Both the position numbers and the translations under genes were made by a program. From positions 1 to 64,000 of the forward strand of contig JAJZVU010000007.1 of NCBI GenBank assembly GCA_021845505.1: DNA of 64,000 nt, read 5' to 3'. Under the pieces are notes generated by a model, which worked only from the letters and a program-made list of their open reading frames with translations, ran no database searches and was not told where the DNA came from. Positions within the stretch are counted from its first letter, which is position 1; each line of letters opens with the position of its first letter. Of the stretch, positions 1 through 7,082 are shown in pieces. The DNA comes from Pseudomonadota bacterium. GTDB taxonomy: Bacteria; Pseudomonadota; Gammaproteobacteria; Burkholderiales; Burkholderiaceae_C.

Positions 1-1
1 C

Positions 2-1195
2 ATGAACACGTCCACGAAACCGGGGCCGAAGGCGCGCAGGCGCACCTACCTGCTGGCCGGAGCGGCCGTCGTCATCGTCGCGGCGGGCACCTTCCTGGCC
101 TGGCGCGCCTTGCTGCGGCCGTTGACGCTCGAGGCCGCGCCGCTGCGCAACGAGGTGCGCGAGCAGGTCTTCGGCCTGGGGGTGACCGCGGCGCGGGTGC
201 AGTCCGCGGTGGGTTTCAAGGTGGCGGGGGTGCTGGCCGAGCTCGACGCCGACGAGGGCCATCGCATCCGTGCCGGGCAGGTGCTCGCGCGGCTGCAATC
301 GCGCGATGTGCAGGCCCAGGTCGCCGTGGCTCAGGCCGCGGTGCTGCAGGCGCGCGAGAACATCGTCAAGGCGCAGGCCGACGTGCTCAGCACCTCGGCC
401 AGCCTGGCCAACGTGCGGCGCATCGCGCGGCGCGACGCCGGCCTGCTCGACACCGGCGTGGTGTCGAAGGAGCAGGCGCAGACCGACGAGGCCGCGGTGC
501 GCGTCGCGTCCGCCAACCGAGCGGTCGCGCAAAGCGAGGTGGCCGTGGCGCGGGCGGCGCTGCGCTCGGCCGAGGCCCAGCAGACCTTCGAGGAGGCCAC
601 GCTGGCGCAGTACACCCTGCGCGCACCCTACGACGGGTGGGTGGTCGCACGCAACCTGGAACTGGGCAGCATGCCCAATCCCGGCCAGCCGGTGTTCACG
701 CTGGTGCAAGCGGGCTCGGTCTGGGCCGTGGGCTACGTGGACGAACGCCTGGCCGGCAGGTTGCGGGTGGGTCAGCCGGCGCGGATCGTCCTGCGCTCCG
801 ACCCGGGCCGGCCGCTTGCCGGGCACGTGGCCCGCATCGAGATCCAGAGCGACTCGGTCAACGAGGAGCGCATCGTCGACGTGGCCTTCGACCACGTGCC
901 GCCGGACATCCACCTCGCCGAACAGGCGCAGGTGGAGATCACCACCGGGACGCTGCGACGGGCGGTGCTGGTGCCGCAGACCGCGATCTCCGGGCTGCAG
1001 GCCGGGCGCGGCACGGTGTGGACCGTCGAACACGGGCGGCTCGCCCGCCGCACCCTGGACTTCGGCCCGCAGCTCCTGGACGGTGCGATGCCGGTCGTCG
1101 GCGGTCTGCCCGCCGGTGCGGCCGTGGTGGCGCAGCCGGTGGCCGGCCTGCGCGCGGGGCGCGCCGCGCGCATCGCGGGACGGGCACGGTCATGA
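2..1195 (+). CDS. HlyD-family periplasmic adaptor (membrane fusion) protein
   Basis: Periplasmic adaptor subunit of an ABC-type export system, expected to bridge the inner-membrane transporter and the outer membrane. The 397-residue protein has a basic N-terminus and one membrane anchor (about residues 15-38). A biotinyl-lipoyl-like segment follows, then a long alpha-helical hairpin rich in Ala/Gln/Val (about 95-195), a second lipoyl half with the family-typical motif LRAPYDGWV (about 206-214), and a beta-barrel region. The ATG lies at the second base of the window, so its promoter and ribosome site cannot be seen. Its TGA overlaps the ATG of the permease gene (ATGA), so the two are co-translated. 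The substrate is unknown. The position directly upstream of arsenic genes may be coincidental. Confidence 0.85.
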   Translation: MNTSTKPGPKARRRTYLLAGAAVVIVAAGTFLAWRALLRPLTLEAAPLRNEVREQVFGLGVTAARVQSAVGFKVAGVLAELDADEGHRIRAGQVLARLQSRDVQAQVAVAQAAVLQARENIVKAQADVLSTSASLANVRRIARRDAGLLDTGVVSKEQAQTDEAAVRVASANRAVAQSEVAVARAALRSAEAQQTFEEATLAQYTLRAPYDGWVVARNLELGSMPNPGQPVFTLVQAGSVWAVGYVDERLAGRLRVGQPARIVLRSDPGRPLAGHVARIEIQSDSVNEERIVDVAFDHVPPDIHLAEQAQVEITTGTLRRAVLVPQTAISGLQAGRGTVWTVEHGRLARRTLDFGPQLLDGAMPVVGGLPAGAAVVAQPVAGLRAGRAARIAGRARS

Positions 1196-2331
1196 ACCTG
1201 GCGCTGCGCGACATCCGCCACAACTGGCTGCGCTTCGTGCTGACCGGCCTGGGGCTGGGCGGACTGCTGGGCATCGTGGTGACGATGATGGGCATCTACG
1301 AAGGTGCGCTGGCCGATGCCGTCCGTCTGCCGCGGGCCTCCCACCCGGCGCTGTGGGTGGTCGAACCCTTGACCAAGGGACCGTTCGCCGAGCCGTCGCG
1401 TCTGCCGCGTGATACCCGCGAGCTGGTGCGCCGGTTGCCGGGAGTGGCAGAGGCCGGCGCCGTGACCTTCGAGACGGTGCAGGCCACCGCGAACGGCCGG
1501 CCGGTGCGTCTTTACGTCCAAGGCTACGAGCCCGGCCGTCCGGGCGGTCCCGGCAACCTCGTCGCGGGCCACGGCATCACCGAGAGCCACTACCAGATCG
1601 TGGTCGATGCTTCGTCGGGACTGCGGCTGGGCGAGCGGGTACTCATCGGCCCGTACCACGATCCCTACACGGTGGTAGGCATCACGCGCGGCATGGTCAA
1701 TTCGGGGGGCGATCCCGCTGCCTGGGTCACCCTGCTCGACGCCCAGGCGATCCAGTTCGCGGTGGCGCCGCCGCTGCAACGGCGCGAGAAGGCGCTGGGG
1801 CGCAGCCCCCAGCAGACGAACGACGTGAACGCCGTCATGGTGCAGCTCGAGCCCGGTGCGTCCACCTCGGCGGTGGCCGCCGAGATCGACCGTTGGAAAC
1901 ACCTGTCCGCGGTGACCGAGAAGCAGCAGGAGGACTATCTCACTGTGTTCGTGATTTCGAGGATGCAGAAGCAGTTGGGCATGTTCATGGGAATCCTGAT
2001 CGTGGTCGCGGCCGTGATCATCGCCCTCATCATCTACACGTTGACCATGGACAAGATGCGATCCATCGCGACCCTCAAGCTCGTAGGGGCACCGGATCGG
2101 ACCATCGTCGGCCTGGTGGTGCAGGAAGCGCTGGTGCTGGGCATCGGCGGATATGCGCTGGGCATCGTCCTCGTCGCCGCGTTCAGGAATCGCTTCCCGC
2201 GCCGCGTGGAGATGCTGCCTCGCGACCTGGCGGTCCTGCTGCTCATCGTCGTCGTCGTGTGCCTGCTCGGCTCGGCCTTGAGCGTGCGCACGGCGGTGAA
2301 GGTCGACCCGGCCAAGGCACTGTCCGGATAG
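1192..2331 (+). CDS. FtsX/MacB-type ABC transporter permease
   Basis: Inner-membrane permease of 379 residues. An N-terminal transmembrane helix (about residues 15-36) is followed by a large periplasmic MacB-like domain and a C-terminal FtsX domain with three hydrophobic segments (about 265-290, 310-335, 345-365). This is the usual four-helix layout of MacB/LolE/DevC relatives, which use ATP for mechanotransmission rather than forming a classic translocation pore. The start overlaps the stop of the HlyD gene, and the ATPase gene begins 5 bases after its stop, so the three genes form one operon. The exported substrate cannot be deduced. Confidence 0.87.
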   Translation: MNLALRDIRHNWLRFVLTGLGLGGLLGIVVTMMGIYEGALADAVRLPRASHPALWVVEPLTKGPFAEPSRLPRDTRELVRRLPGVAEAGAVTFETVQATANGRPVRLYVQGYEPGRPGGPGNLVAGHGITESHYQIVVDASSGLRLGERVLIGPYHDPYTVVGITRGMVNSGGDPAAWVTLLDAQAIQFAVAPPLQRREKALGRSPQQTNDVNAVMVQLEPGASTSAVAAEIDRWKHLSAVTEKQQEDYLTVFVISRMQKQLGMFMGILIVVAAVIIALIIYTLTMDKMRSIATLKLVGAPDRTIVGLVVQEALVLGIGGYALGIVLVAAFRNRFPRRVEMLPRDLAVLLLIVVVVCLLGSALSVRTAVKVDPAKALSG

Positions 2332-2335
2332 CGCC

Positions 2336-3070
2336 ATGGCGGACCTGCCGCAAGCGCTGGTGGAACTGCACCATGTCTCCAAGCACTTCGGGGACGGTGA
2401 GACACGCGTCAACGCGCTGGTCGACGTCTCGATGTCGGTGGCCGAGGGAGAAGTGGCCGGGCTCGTTGGCCCCAGCGGCTCGGGCAAGACGACCCTGCTC
2501 AATGTCGTCGGCTGCATCACCGAGCCGGACGAGGGCCGGATCCGGCTCAACGGCGATGCGGTGTTCGACGGCCGCTGGCAGAGTCGCGACCTGCGCCGGC
2601 TGCGCCTGGAGAAGATCGGCTTCATCTTCCAGACCCACAACCTGCTGCCCTTCCTGACCGCAACCGAGAACGTGATGGAAGTGATCGAGTTGGCCGGCGG
2701 CACCAGGAAAGCCGCGCGCGAGCGCACGCTCGAGCTGCTGCATTACCTGCAGGTCGATCACCGCGCCGCGGCGATGCCGTCGCAGCTCTCCGGCGGCGAG
2801 GCACAGCGCGTAGCCATCGCCCGTGCGCTGGCCAACAACCCGAAGATCATCCTGGCTGACGAACCGACCGCGCCGCTGGACTCCGAGCGCGCCGGAATCG
2901 TCATGGACCTGCTGCGCCGCATCGCGCTGGACCACCGCGCCGCCATCGTCGTGGTCACCCACGACGAGAGCATTTTCAACCGCTTCGACCGGATCTTCCG
3001 CTTGCGCGACGGCCGGCTCGTCTCGGTGGACACGACCCGGCCCGCGATGCCCGAGGCCGGCCCGGCCTGA
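2336..3070 (+). CDS. ABC transporter ATP-binding protein (MacB/LolD-like)
   Basis: Nucleotide-binding subunit of 244 residues that energises the permease encoded just upstream. It shows Walker A GPSGSGKT (about residues 44-51), a Q-loop in the segment FIFQTHNLLPF, the signature LSGGEAQRVAIARAL (about 145-159), Walker B IILADEPTAPLD and the H-switch VVTHD. The LolD/MacB subfamily usually has an ADEPTGNLD segment; here it reads ADEPTAPLD. It is the last gene of the HlyD-permease-ATPase operon. A 223-base gap without a recognisable gene separates it from arsR. Confidence 0.9.
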   Translation: MADLPQALVELHHVSKHFGDGETRVNALVDVSMSVAEGEVAGLVGPSGSGKTTLLNVVGCITEPDEGRIRLNGDAVFDGRWQSRDLRRLRLEKIGFIFQTHNLLPFLTATENVMEVIELAGGTRKAARERTLELLHYLQVDHRAAAMPSQLSGGEAQRVAIARALANNPKIILADEPTAPLDSERAGIVMDLLRRIALDHRAAIVVVTHDESIFNRFDRIFRLRDGRLVSVDTTRPAMPEAGPA

Positions 3071-3259
3071 CGCCGGGCGACCGGGTCGTTGCCGTGGAGG
3101 ATGGCGCCATGCGGTCCGCTCCCCTCGTGGGCGTCGCTGCGGTGCGGCGGTGGCGCCTGGCTTCCAGGCCGGCGATGGGGTACTGCTCGCTGCGTCGACC
3201 GTGCAGGCCCTGGCGAAGCGCAAGGAGTCGGCCGGAACGGCGACAGCCGAGCCGCCGCG

Positions 3260-3300
3260 TTGGAAATTTCCAGATTTCTTGTATTATAGAAACATGGAAA
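3260..3300 (+). promoter_or_regulatory. arsR promoter with overlapping operator dyads; possibly leaderless start
   Basis: A perfect 12-bp palindrome TGGAAATTTCCA lies at 3261-3272. A second dyad, TTTCT-N8-AGAAA, occupies 3275-3292, and a third TGGAAA half-site at 3295-3300 overlaps the arsR start codon. A -35-like TTGGAA (3260-3265) and a -10-like TATTAT (3282-3287) are 16 bp apart, which puts the predicted transcript start at about 3294, the A of the ATG. No Shine-Dalgarno sequence precedes that ATG. The layout suggests ArsR autorepression by promoter occlusion. It is a prediction from sequence only. Confidence 0.6.
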
Positions 3301-3668
3301 CGTTGACCGCAGCCGAACTTCTGGCCGCCCTCGGACACGAATCGCGCCTGTCGATCTACCGCGCGCTGGTCGAGGCGGGGCCGCGAGGACTGCACGCGGG
3401 GGCGATCGGCGAGCGCCTGGGTCTGCCGGCTCCCACCCTTTCCTTCCACCTCGCGCACCTGAGCCGAGTGGGGCTGGCGCGCAGGCGCCAGGAAGGCCGC
3501 TTCGTGATCTACGCGGCGGATTTCCCGGTAATGAGCGATCTGCTCGGATTCCTGACGGCCAACTGCTGTGGCGGCAACCCTTGCATGCCCGGTGCGGGGA
3601 CGCCGACGATCGGCGAGGCACGAATCCCCCGGGCCTGCGCTGTCCCGGCTGAAGGCGAAGACGCATGA
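3294..3668 (+). CDS. arsR: ArsR-family arsenite-responsive repressor
   Basis: Winged-helix repressor of 124 residues that would release the ars promoter when it binds As(III). The helix-turn-helix covers about residues 37-62 (AGAIGERLGLPAPTLSFHLA). It lacks the classic CVC motif in the DNA-binding helix. Instead it carries C-terminal cysteines C91, C92 and C97, the arrangement described for the Acidithiobacillus ferrooxidans-type ArsR (C95/C96/C102). The ATG at 3294 is chosen because the conserved domain begins there. Its 3' end overlaps the arsC start by 4 bases, so it heads the ars operon. Confidence 0.9.
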   Translation: METLTAAELLAALGHESRLSIYRALVEAGPRGLHAGAIGERLGLPAPTLSFHLAHLSRVGLARRRQEGRFVIYAADFPVMSDLLGFLTANCCGGNPCMPGAGTPTIGEARIPRACAVPAEGEDA

Positions 3669-4198
3669 ACGGCACTCCTTACAACGTGTTGTTTCTCTGC
3701 ACTGGCAACTCCGCACGCAGCGTCCTGGCGGAATCGATCCTGAACCATCTCGGAAAGGGGCGTTTCCGGGCGTTCAGTGCCGGGAGCCACCCCGCCGGCC
3801 GGGTCCATCCGTTGGCGCTCGAATGGCTGGCACGGCAGAACTTCCCGGTCGACGGATTGCGCAGCAAGAGCTGGGATGAATTCGGCGCGCCGGGTTCGCC
3901 GCCGATGGATTTCGTGTTCACCGTCTGCGACAAGGCCGCGGGCGAGCTCTGTCCGGTGTGGCCGGGGCAGCCGATGACCGCGCACTGGGGAATCCCCGAT
4001 CCCGCCGCGGCACAGGGCGGTGAACGCGAAGCCCGACAGGCGATGGGCGATGCGCTTCGCCAGCTCAGCCGTCGCATCTCCCTGTTCGTCAGCCTTCCCC
4101 TCGACAAGCTCGACGCCATGACCCTCAAGCGGGAGATCCGCGCCATCGGAGCGCTGGACGACGGTGGCGCCGCATCGACCGCTGCGCCTCTTTCCTGA
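3665..4198 (+). CDS. arsC: Arsenate reductase, thioredoxin-type (LMW phosphatase fold)
   Basis: Cytoplasmic arsenate reductase of 177 residues. The P-loop C-x5-R signature is C12-T-G-N-S-A-R18. Two further cysteines, C88 and C96, lie in the segment VCDKAAGELCPVW; together with C12 they match the three-cysteine relay of thioredoxin-coupled ArsC enzymes. The general-acid aspartate lies in GIPDP. The product, As(III), would be exported by the ACR3 protein encoded two genes downstream. The protein is somewhat longer than the 130-140 residues of typical members because of a C-terminal helical extension. It overlaps arsR, and a second arsC-like gene follows. Confidence 0.9.
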   Translation: MNGTPYNVLFLCTGNSARSVLAESILNHLGKGRFRAFSAGSHPAGRVHPLALEWLARQNFPVDGLRSKSWDEFGAPGSPPMDFVFTVCDKAAGELCPVWPGQPMTAHWGIPDPAAAQGGEREARQAMGDALRQLSRRISLFVSLPLDKLDAMTLKREIRAIGALDDGGAASTAAPLS

Positions 4199-4211
4199 CC
4201 CCACGACTGTC

Positions 4212-4649
4212 ATGACCCCTGTGAAATCCGTGCTGGTGCTGTGCACCGGCAACTCCTGCCGCTCGCAGATGGCCGAGGCCCTGCTCAACCACGACCTGGC
4301 CGGGCTGGTGCGCGCGAGCTCGGCCGGAATCAGCCCGCAGCCCAGGGTCGCCGACGGCGCCATCGAGGCGCTGCGCCTGGCAGGCCTGCCCACCACGCGG
4401 CTGTACCCGAAGGATCTGGACACCGTGATCGACCAGCCCTTCGACCTGGTGGTCACCGTGTGCGACAACGCGCGCGAGGCCTGCCCGGTGTTCCCGCGCC
4501 CGGTGGCGAGCCTGCACCTGCCGTTCCACGACCCGCACGGCGAGCCGCTGGAGAGTTTCCTGCGGGTGCGGGACGACATCCGCGCCCGCCTGGTGCCGGC
4601 GGTGCGCGAGGCCCTGGGCTTGTCGCTTGCGCGGGTGGAGCACCCATGA
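4212..4649 (+). CDS. arsC: Second ArsC-like low-molecular-weight phosphatase/arsenate reductase
   Basis: A 145-residue paralogue of the preceding arsenate reductase. The P-loop is C11-T-G-N-S-C-R17, with a second thiol at C16 inside it. The segment VCDNAREACPVF supplies the two distal cysteines, and PFHDP carries the acid aspartate. It could be a second arsenate reductase with a different reductant, or a phosphatase; the sequence alone does not decide. An in-frame ATG at 4164 would overlap the previous gene, but 4212 matches the family N-terminus. The TGA overlaps the acr3 ATG. Confidence 0.85.
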   Translation: MTPVKSVLVLCTGNSCRSQMAEALLNHDLAGLVRASSAGISPQPRVADGAIEALRLAGLPTTRLYPKDLDTVIDQPFDLVVTVCDNAREACPVFPRPVASLHLPFHDPHGEPLESFLRVRDDIRARLVPAVREALGLSLARVEHP

Positions 4650-5725
4650 GCGCGCAATGCGAAGTGGTGGCGCGCGCGGCCGGCGGCGCGCCGATGAGCG
4701 CCTTCGAGCGCTGGCTCACGCTGTGGGTGCTGCTGTGCATCGTCGCCGGAATCGTGCTGGGGCAACTGCTGCCCGGCCCGTTCCAGTGGCTGGGCCGGCT
4801 CGAGCTGGCGCAGGTCAACCTGCCGGTGGGGCTGCTGATCTGGGTGATGATCATCCCCATGCTGATGAAGGTGGACTTCGGCGCGCTGCACGAGGTGCGC
4901 CGGCATGTGCGAGGAATCGGCGTCACGCTGTTCGTCAACTGGCTGGTCAAGCCCTTCTCGATGGCGCTGCTGGGCTGGGTGTTCATCCGCCACCTGTTCG
5001 CGCCGTGGCTGCCCGCCGCGCAGCTCGACAGCTACATCGCCGGGCTGATCCTGCTGGCCGCGGCTCCGTGCACCGCGATGGTGTTCGTGTGGAGCCGGCT
5101 GTCCGGGGGCGACCCGCTGTTCACGCTGTCGCAGGTGGCGCTGAACGACACCATCATGGTGTTCGCCTTCGCGCCCATCGTCGCGCTGCTGCTGGGCATC
5201 TCGGCGATCCACGTGCCGTGGGCCACGTTGCTGTTCTCGGTGCTGATGTACATCGTGCTCCCGCTGGCGCTGGCGCAGGGCTGGCGCGTGCTGCTGCTGC
5301 GGCGCGGGCAGGCGAGCTTCGACGCGGCGCTGGCGCGCATCGGCCCGTGGTCGATGGCGGCGCTGCTGGCCACGCTGGTGCTGCTGTTCGCCTTCCAGGG
5401 GCCGGCCATCGAGGCGCAGCCGCTGGTCATCGCGCTGCTGGCGGTGCCGATCCTGATCCAGGTGCTGTTCAATTCGGGGCTGGCCTACCTGCTCAACCGC
5501 ACCCTGGGCGAGCAGCATGCGATCGCCTGCCCTTCGGCGCTGATCGGCGCCAGCAATTTCTTCGAGCTGGCGGTGGCCGCCGCGATCAGCCTGTTCGGCT
5601 TCCAGTCGGGAGCGGCGCTGGCCACCGTGGTCGGCGTGCTGATCGAGGTTCCGGTGATGCTGCTGGTGGTCCGCCTGGTGGGGGCCACCCGCGGCTGGTA
5701 CGAACGAGGAGTACACCCAGCATGA
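4646..5725 (+). CDS. acr3: ACR3-family arsenite efflux permease
   Basis: Inner-membrane As(III) exporter with about ten hydrophobic segments over 359 residues. Family hallmarks are present: the cysteine in AAAPCTAMVFVWSRLSGGDP, in the fourth transmembrane region, and the glutamate in SNFFELAVAAAI near the ninth. The first ATG (4646) overlaps the stop of the upstream arsC gene. A second ATG at 4694, before SAFERWLTLW, matches the usual ACR3 N-terminus and is the alternative start; the 16 extra residues are not family-like. The permease is driven by proton motive force rather than an ArsA ATPase, and no arsA is seen here. Confidence 0.93.
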   Translation: MSAQCEVVARAAGGAPMSAFERWLTLWVLLCIVAGIVLGQLLPGPFQWLGRLELAQVNLPVGLLIWVMIIPMLMKVDFGALHEVRRHVRGIGVTLFVNWLVKPFSMALLGWVFIRHLFAPWLPAAQLDSYIAGLILLAAAPCTAMVFVWSRLSGGDPLFTLSQVALNDTIMVFAFAPIVALLLGISAIHVPWATLLFSVLMYIVLPLALAQGWRVLLLRRGQASFDAALARIGPWSMAALLATLVLLFAFQGPAIEAQPLVIALLAVPILIQVLFNSGLAYLLNRTLGEQHAIACPSALIGASNFFELAVAAAISLFGFQSGAALATVVGVLIEVPVMLLVVRLVGATRGWYERGVHPA

Positions 5726-6204
5726 AGCGCTTTCACGTGCACGCGCACGTCGACGACCTGGCGGCGAGCATCGCCTTCTACACCCGGCTGTTCGGTGCCG
5801 AGCCGACGCGCGTCGAGTCCGACTACGCGAAGTGGATGATCGAGGATCCGCGGCTGAATTTCGCGATCTCCACGCGCGGCGCCAGCGCCGGCATCGATCA
5901 CCTCGGCATCCAGGCCGACACCGAGCAGGAGCTGGCCGAGCTCAAGCAGCGCGCCGCCACCGCCGATTCCACGATGCTGGACGAGGGCGCGACCACCTGC
6001 TGCTACGCGCGCAGCGACAAGCACTGGGTCACCGACCCGCAGGGCATCGCGTGGGAGCACTACCGCACGCTGGGCAGCATCCCGGTGTTCCGCGAGGGCG
6101 AGCCCGGCGCCGCCGACGCTGCCTGCTGCACCCCGGCCGCGGCTGCGCAGGCCGGCGTGTGTTGCACCCCGGCGCAAGCCGAGAAACCGGGGCGCTGCTG
6201 CTGA
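5722..6204 (+). CDS. arsI: ArsI/CadI-family VOC metalloenzyme with Cys-pair tail
   Basis: Glyoxalase/VOC-fold protein of 160 residues. ArsI members cleave the C-As bond of trivalent organoarsenicals such as methylarsenite; CadI members are cadmium-induced relatives. The segment TTCCYARSDKHWVTDP includes the vicinal pair C93-C94, typical of trivalent arsenic binding, and WEHYRTL holds the C-terminal metal-ligand glutamate. Unusually, the C-terminal tail carries three more vicinal pairs (C135-136, C147-148, C159-160) in an Ala/Pro-rich linker, perhaps a metalloid trap. A GAGGA ribosome site lies about 10 bases upstream, and the start overlaps the acr3 stop. The ArsI assignment rests on the operon context. 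Confidence 0.82.
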   Translation: MKRFHVHAHVDDLAASIAFYTRLFGAEPTRVESDYAKWMIEDPRLNFAISTRGASAGIDHLGIQADTEQELAELKQRAATADSTMLDEGATTCCYARSDKHWVTDPQGIAWEHYRTLGSIPVFREGEPGAADAACCTPAAAAQAGVCCTPAQAEKPGRCC

Positions 6205-6209
6205 AGGCC

Positions 6210-6767
6210 ATGTCCGATTCCGGCGCTACGGGCTTCGACTGCGTGCTGCGCGCCTGGCAGGCGCATGAAGCCGAGCTGCTGGGGTACCTGGCGCATCACG
6301 CTGCGGACAGCGACTCCGCGCAGGACCTGCTGCAGGAAGTGTTCGTCAAGGCCTTGCGCCAGGGCCGGGGCTTCTGCACCCTGGACAACCCGCGCGCCTG
6401 GCTGTACCAGGTCGCGCGCAACGCGCTGGTGGACGCCGGGCGGCTGCGGCGGCCCAGCGCGGAACTCTCCGACGATCTGACCGCGCCGCAGGCCGAGGAG
6501 CGTGCGCCGGTGGAAGACCTCGACGCCTGCATCTCCCGCAACCTGCCGTTTCTCGGCGAGCAGGACCGCGACATCCTGCAGCGCTGCGACCTCGACGGGC
6601 TGACGGTGCGCGGCTACGCCGAGGCCGCCGGATTGAGCCTGCCGGCGGCCAAGGCGCGGCTGCTGCGCGCGCGCAAGCGCCTGCGCGATGCGCTGGTCGA
6701 GCGCTGCGGCGTGCGCTTCGAGTCCGACGGCAGCGTGTGCTGCCACGCGGGGCCGGCCGAGCGCTGA
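6210..6767 (+). CDS. ECF-type RNA polymerase sigma factor (SigZ-like)
   Basis: Group IV sigma factor of 185 residues. Region 2 covers about residues 20-85 (AQDLLQEVFVKAL and NPRAWLYQVARNALVDAGRLRR). Region 4 covers about 115-165, ending in a helix-turn-helix (LTVRGYAEAAGLSLPAAKARLLRARKRL, given here as a region). The C-terminus carries C170 and the pair C179-C180, possibly redox or metalloid sensitive. It begins 5 bases after the ArsI-like gene, so it belongs to the ars transcript. No anti-sigma gene is adjacent. Its target promoters are unknown; the flavoprotein gene that follows after 315 bases is one candidate. Confidence 0.83.
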   Translation: MSDSGATGFDCVLRAWQAHEAELLGYLAHHAADSDSAQDLLQEVFVKALRQGRGFCTLDNPRAWLYQVARNALVDAGRLRRPSAELSDDLTAPQAEERAPVEDLDACISRNLPFLGEQDRDILQRCDLDGLTVRGYAEAAGLSLPAAKARLLRARKRLRDALVERCGVRFESDGSVCCHAGPAER

Positions 6768-7082
6768 CGTCGGCCGCGCGGCCCGCCCGTACCGGCGCCC
6801 GAACAGCTGCGGCGCCCCGTGCGCATCGCGCTGCATGGCGAGCGTCGGGATGGCCCGCCCGGGATGCCGCGAATCGCCTACCTCGTCGTCGTCGATCCCG
6901 ACGAGAGCGAGCAGCGGCTCGCCTTGCTGCATCGCAATGTGCAGCAGTCCGGAACGGTTTACAACAACCTTGCAGCCGCGACCGCGATCGAAGGTCGGAT
7001 CGGGCGCGGCACACTGCCCAAGCGCGCCGGACTGGATCGCCGACCCGGTCGGAATCCGTGCGACAACCAGAGAGGGGCCATC
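6768..7082. other. Intergenic region upstream of the flavoprotein gene
   Basis: This 315-base gap has no recognisable gene. Open frames exist on both strands, but none resembles a known family and none has a convincing ribosome site. The final bases hold a purine-rich site (GAGAGGGG) just before the flavoprotein ATG at 7083. No clear -35/-10 pair was found. It is a plausible place for a promoter used by the ECF sigma factor encoded immediately upstream, but no motif shows this. Confidence 0.4.

Noticed and set aside
6819-7082. Possible N-terminal extension of the flavoprotein, open in frame upstream of 7083
   Set aside because: The translated segment has no similarity to the family, and the canonical FAD motif begins 10 residues after the ATG at 7083, which has a good ribosome site.
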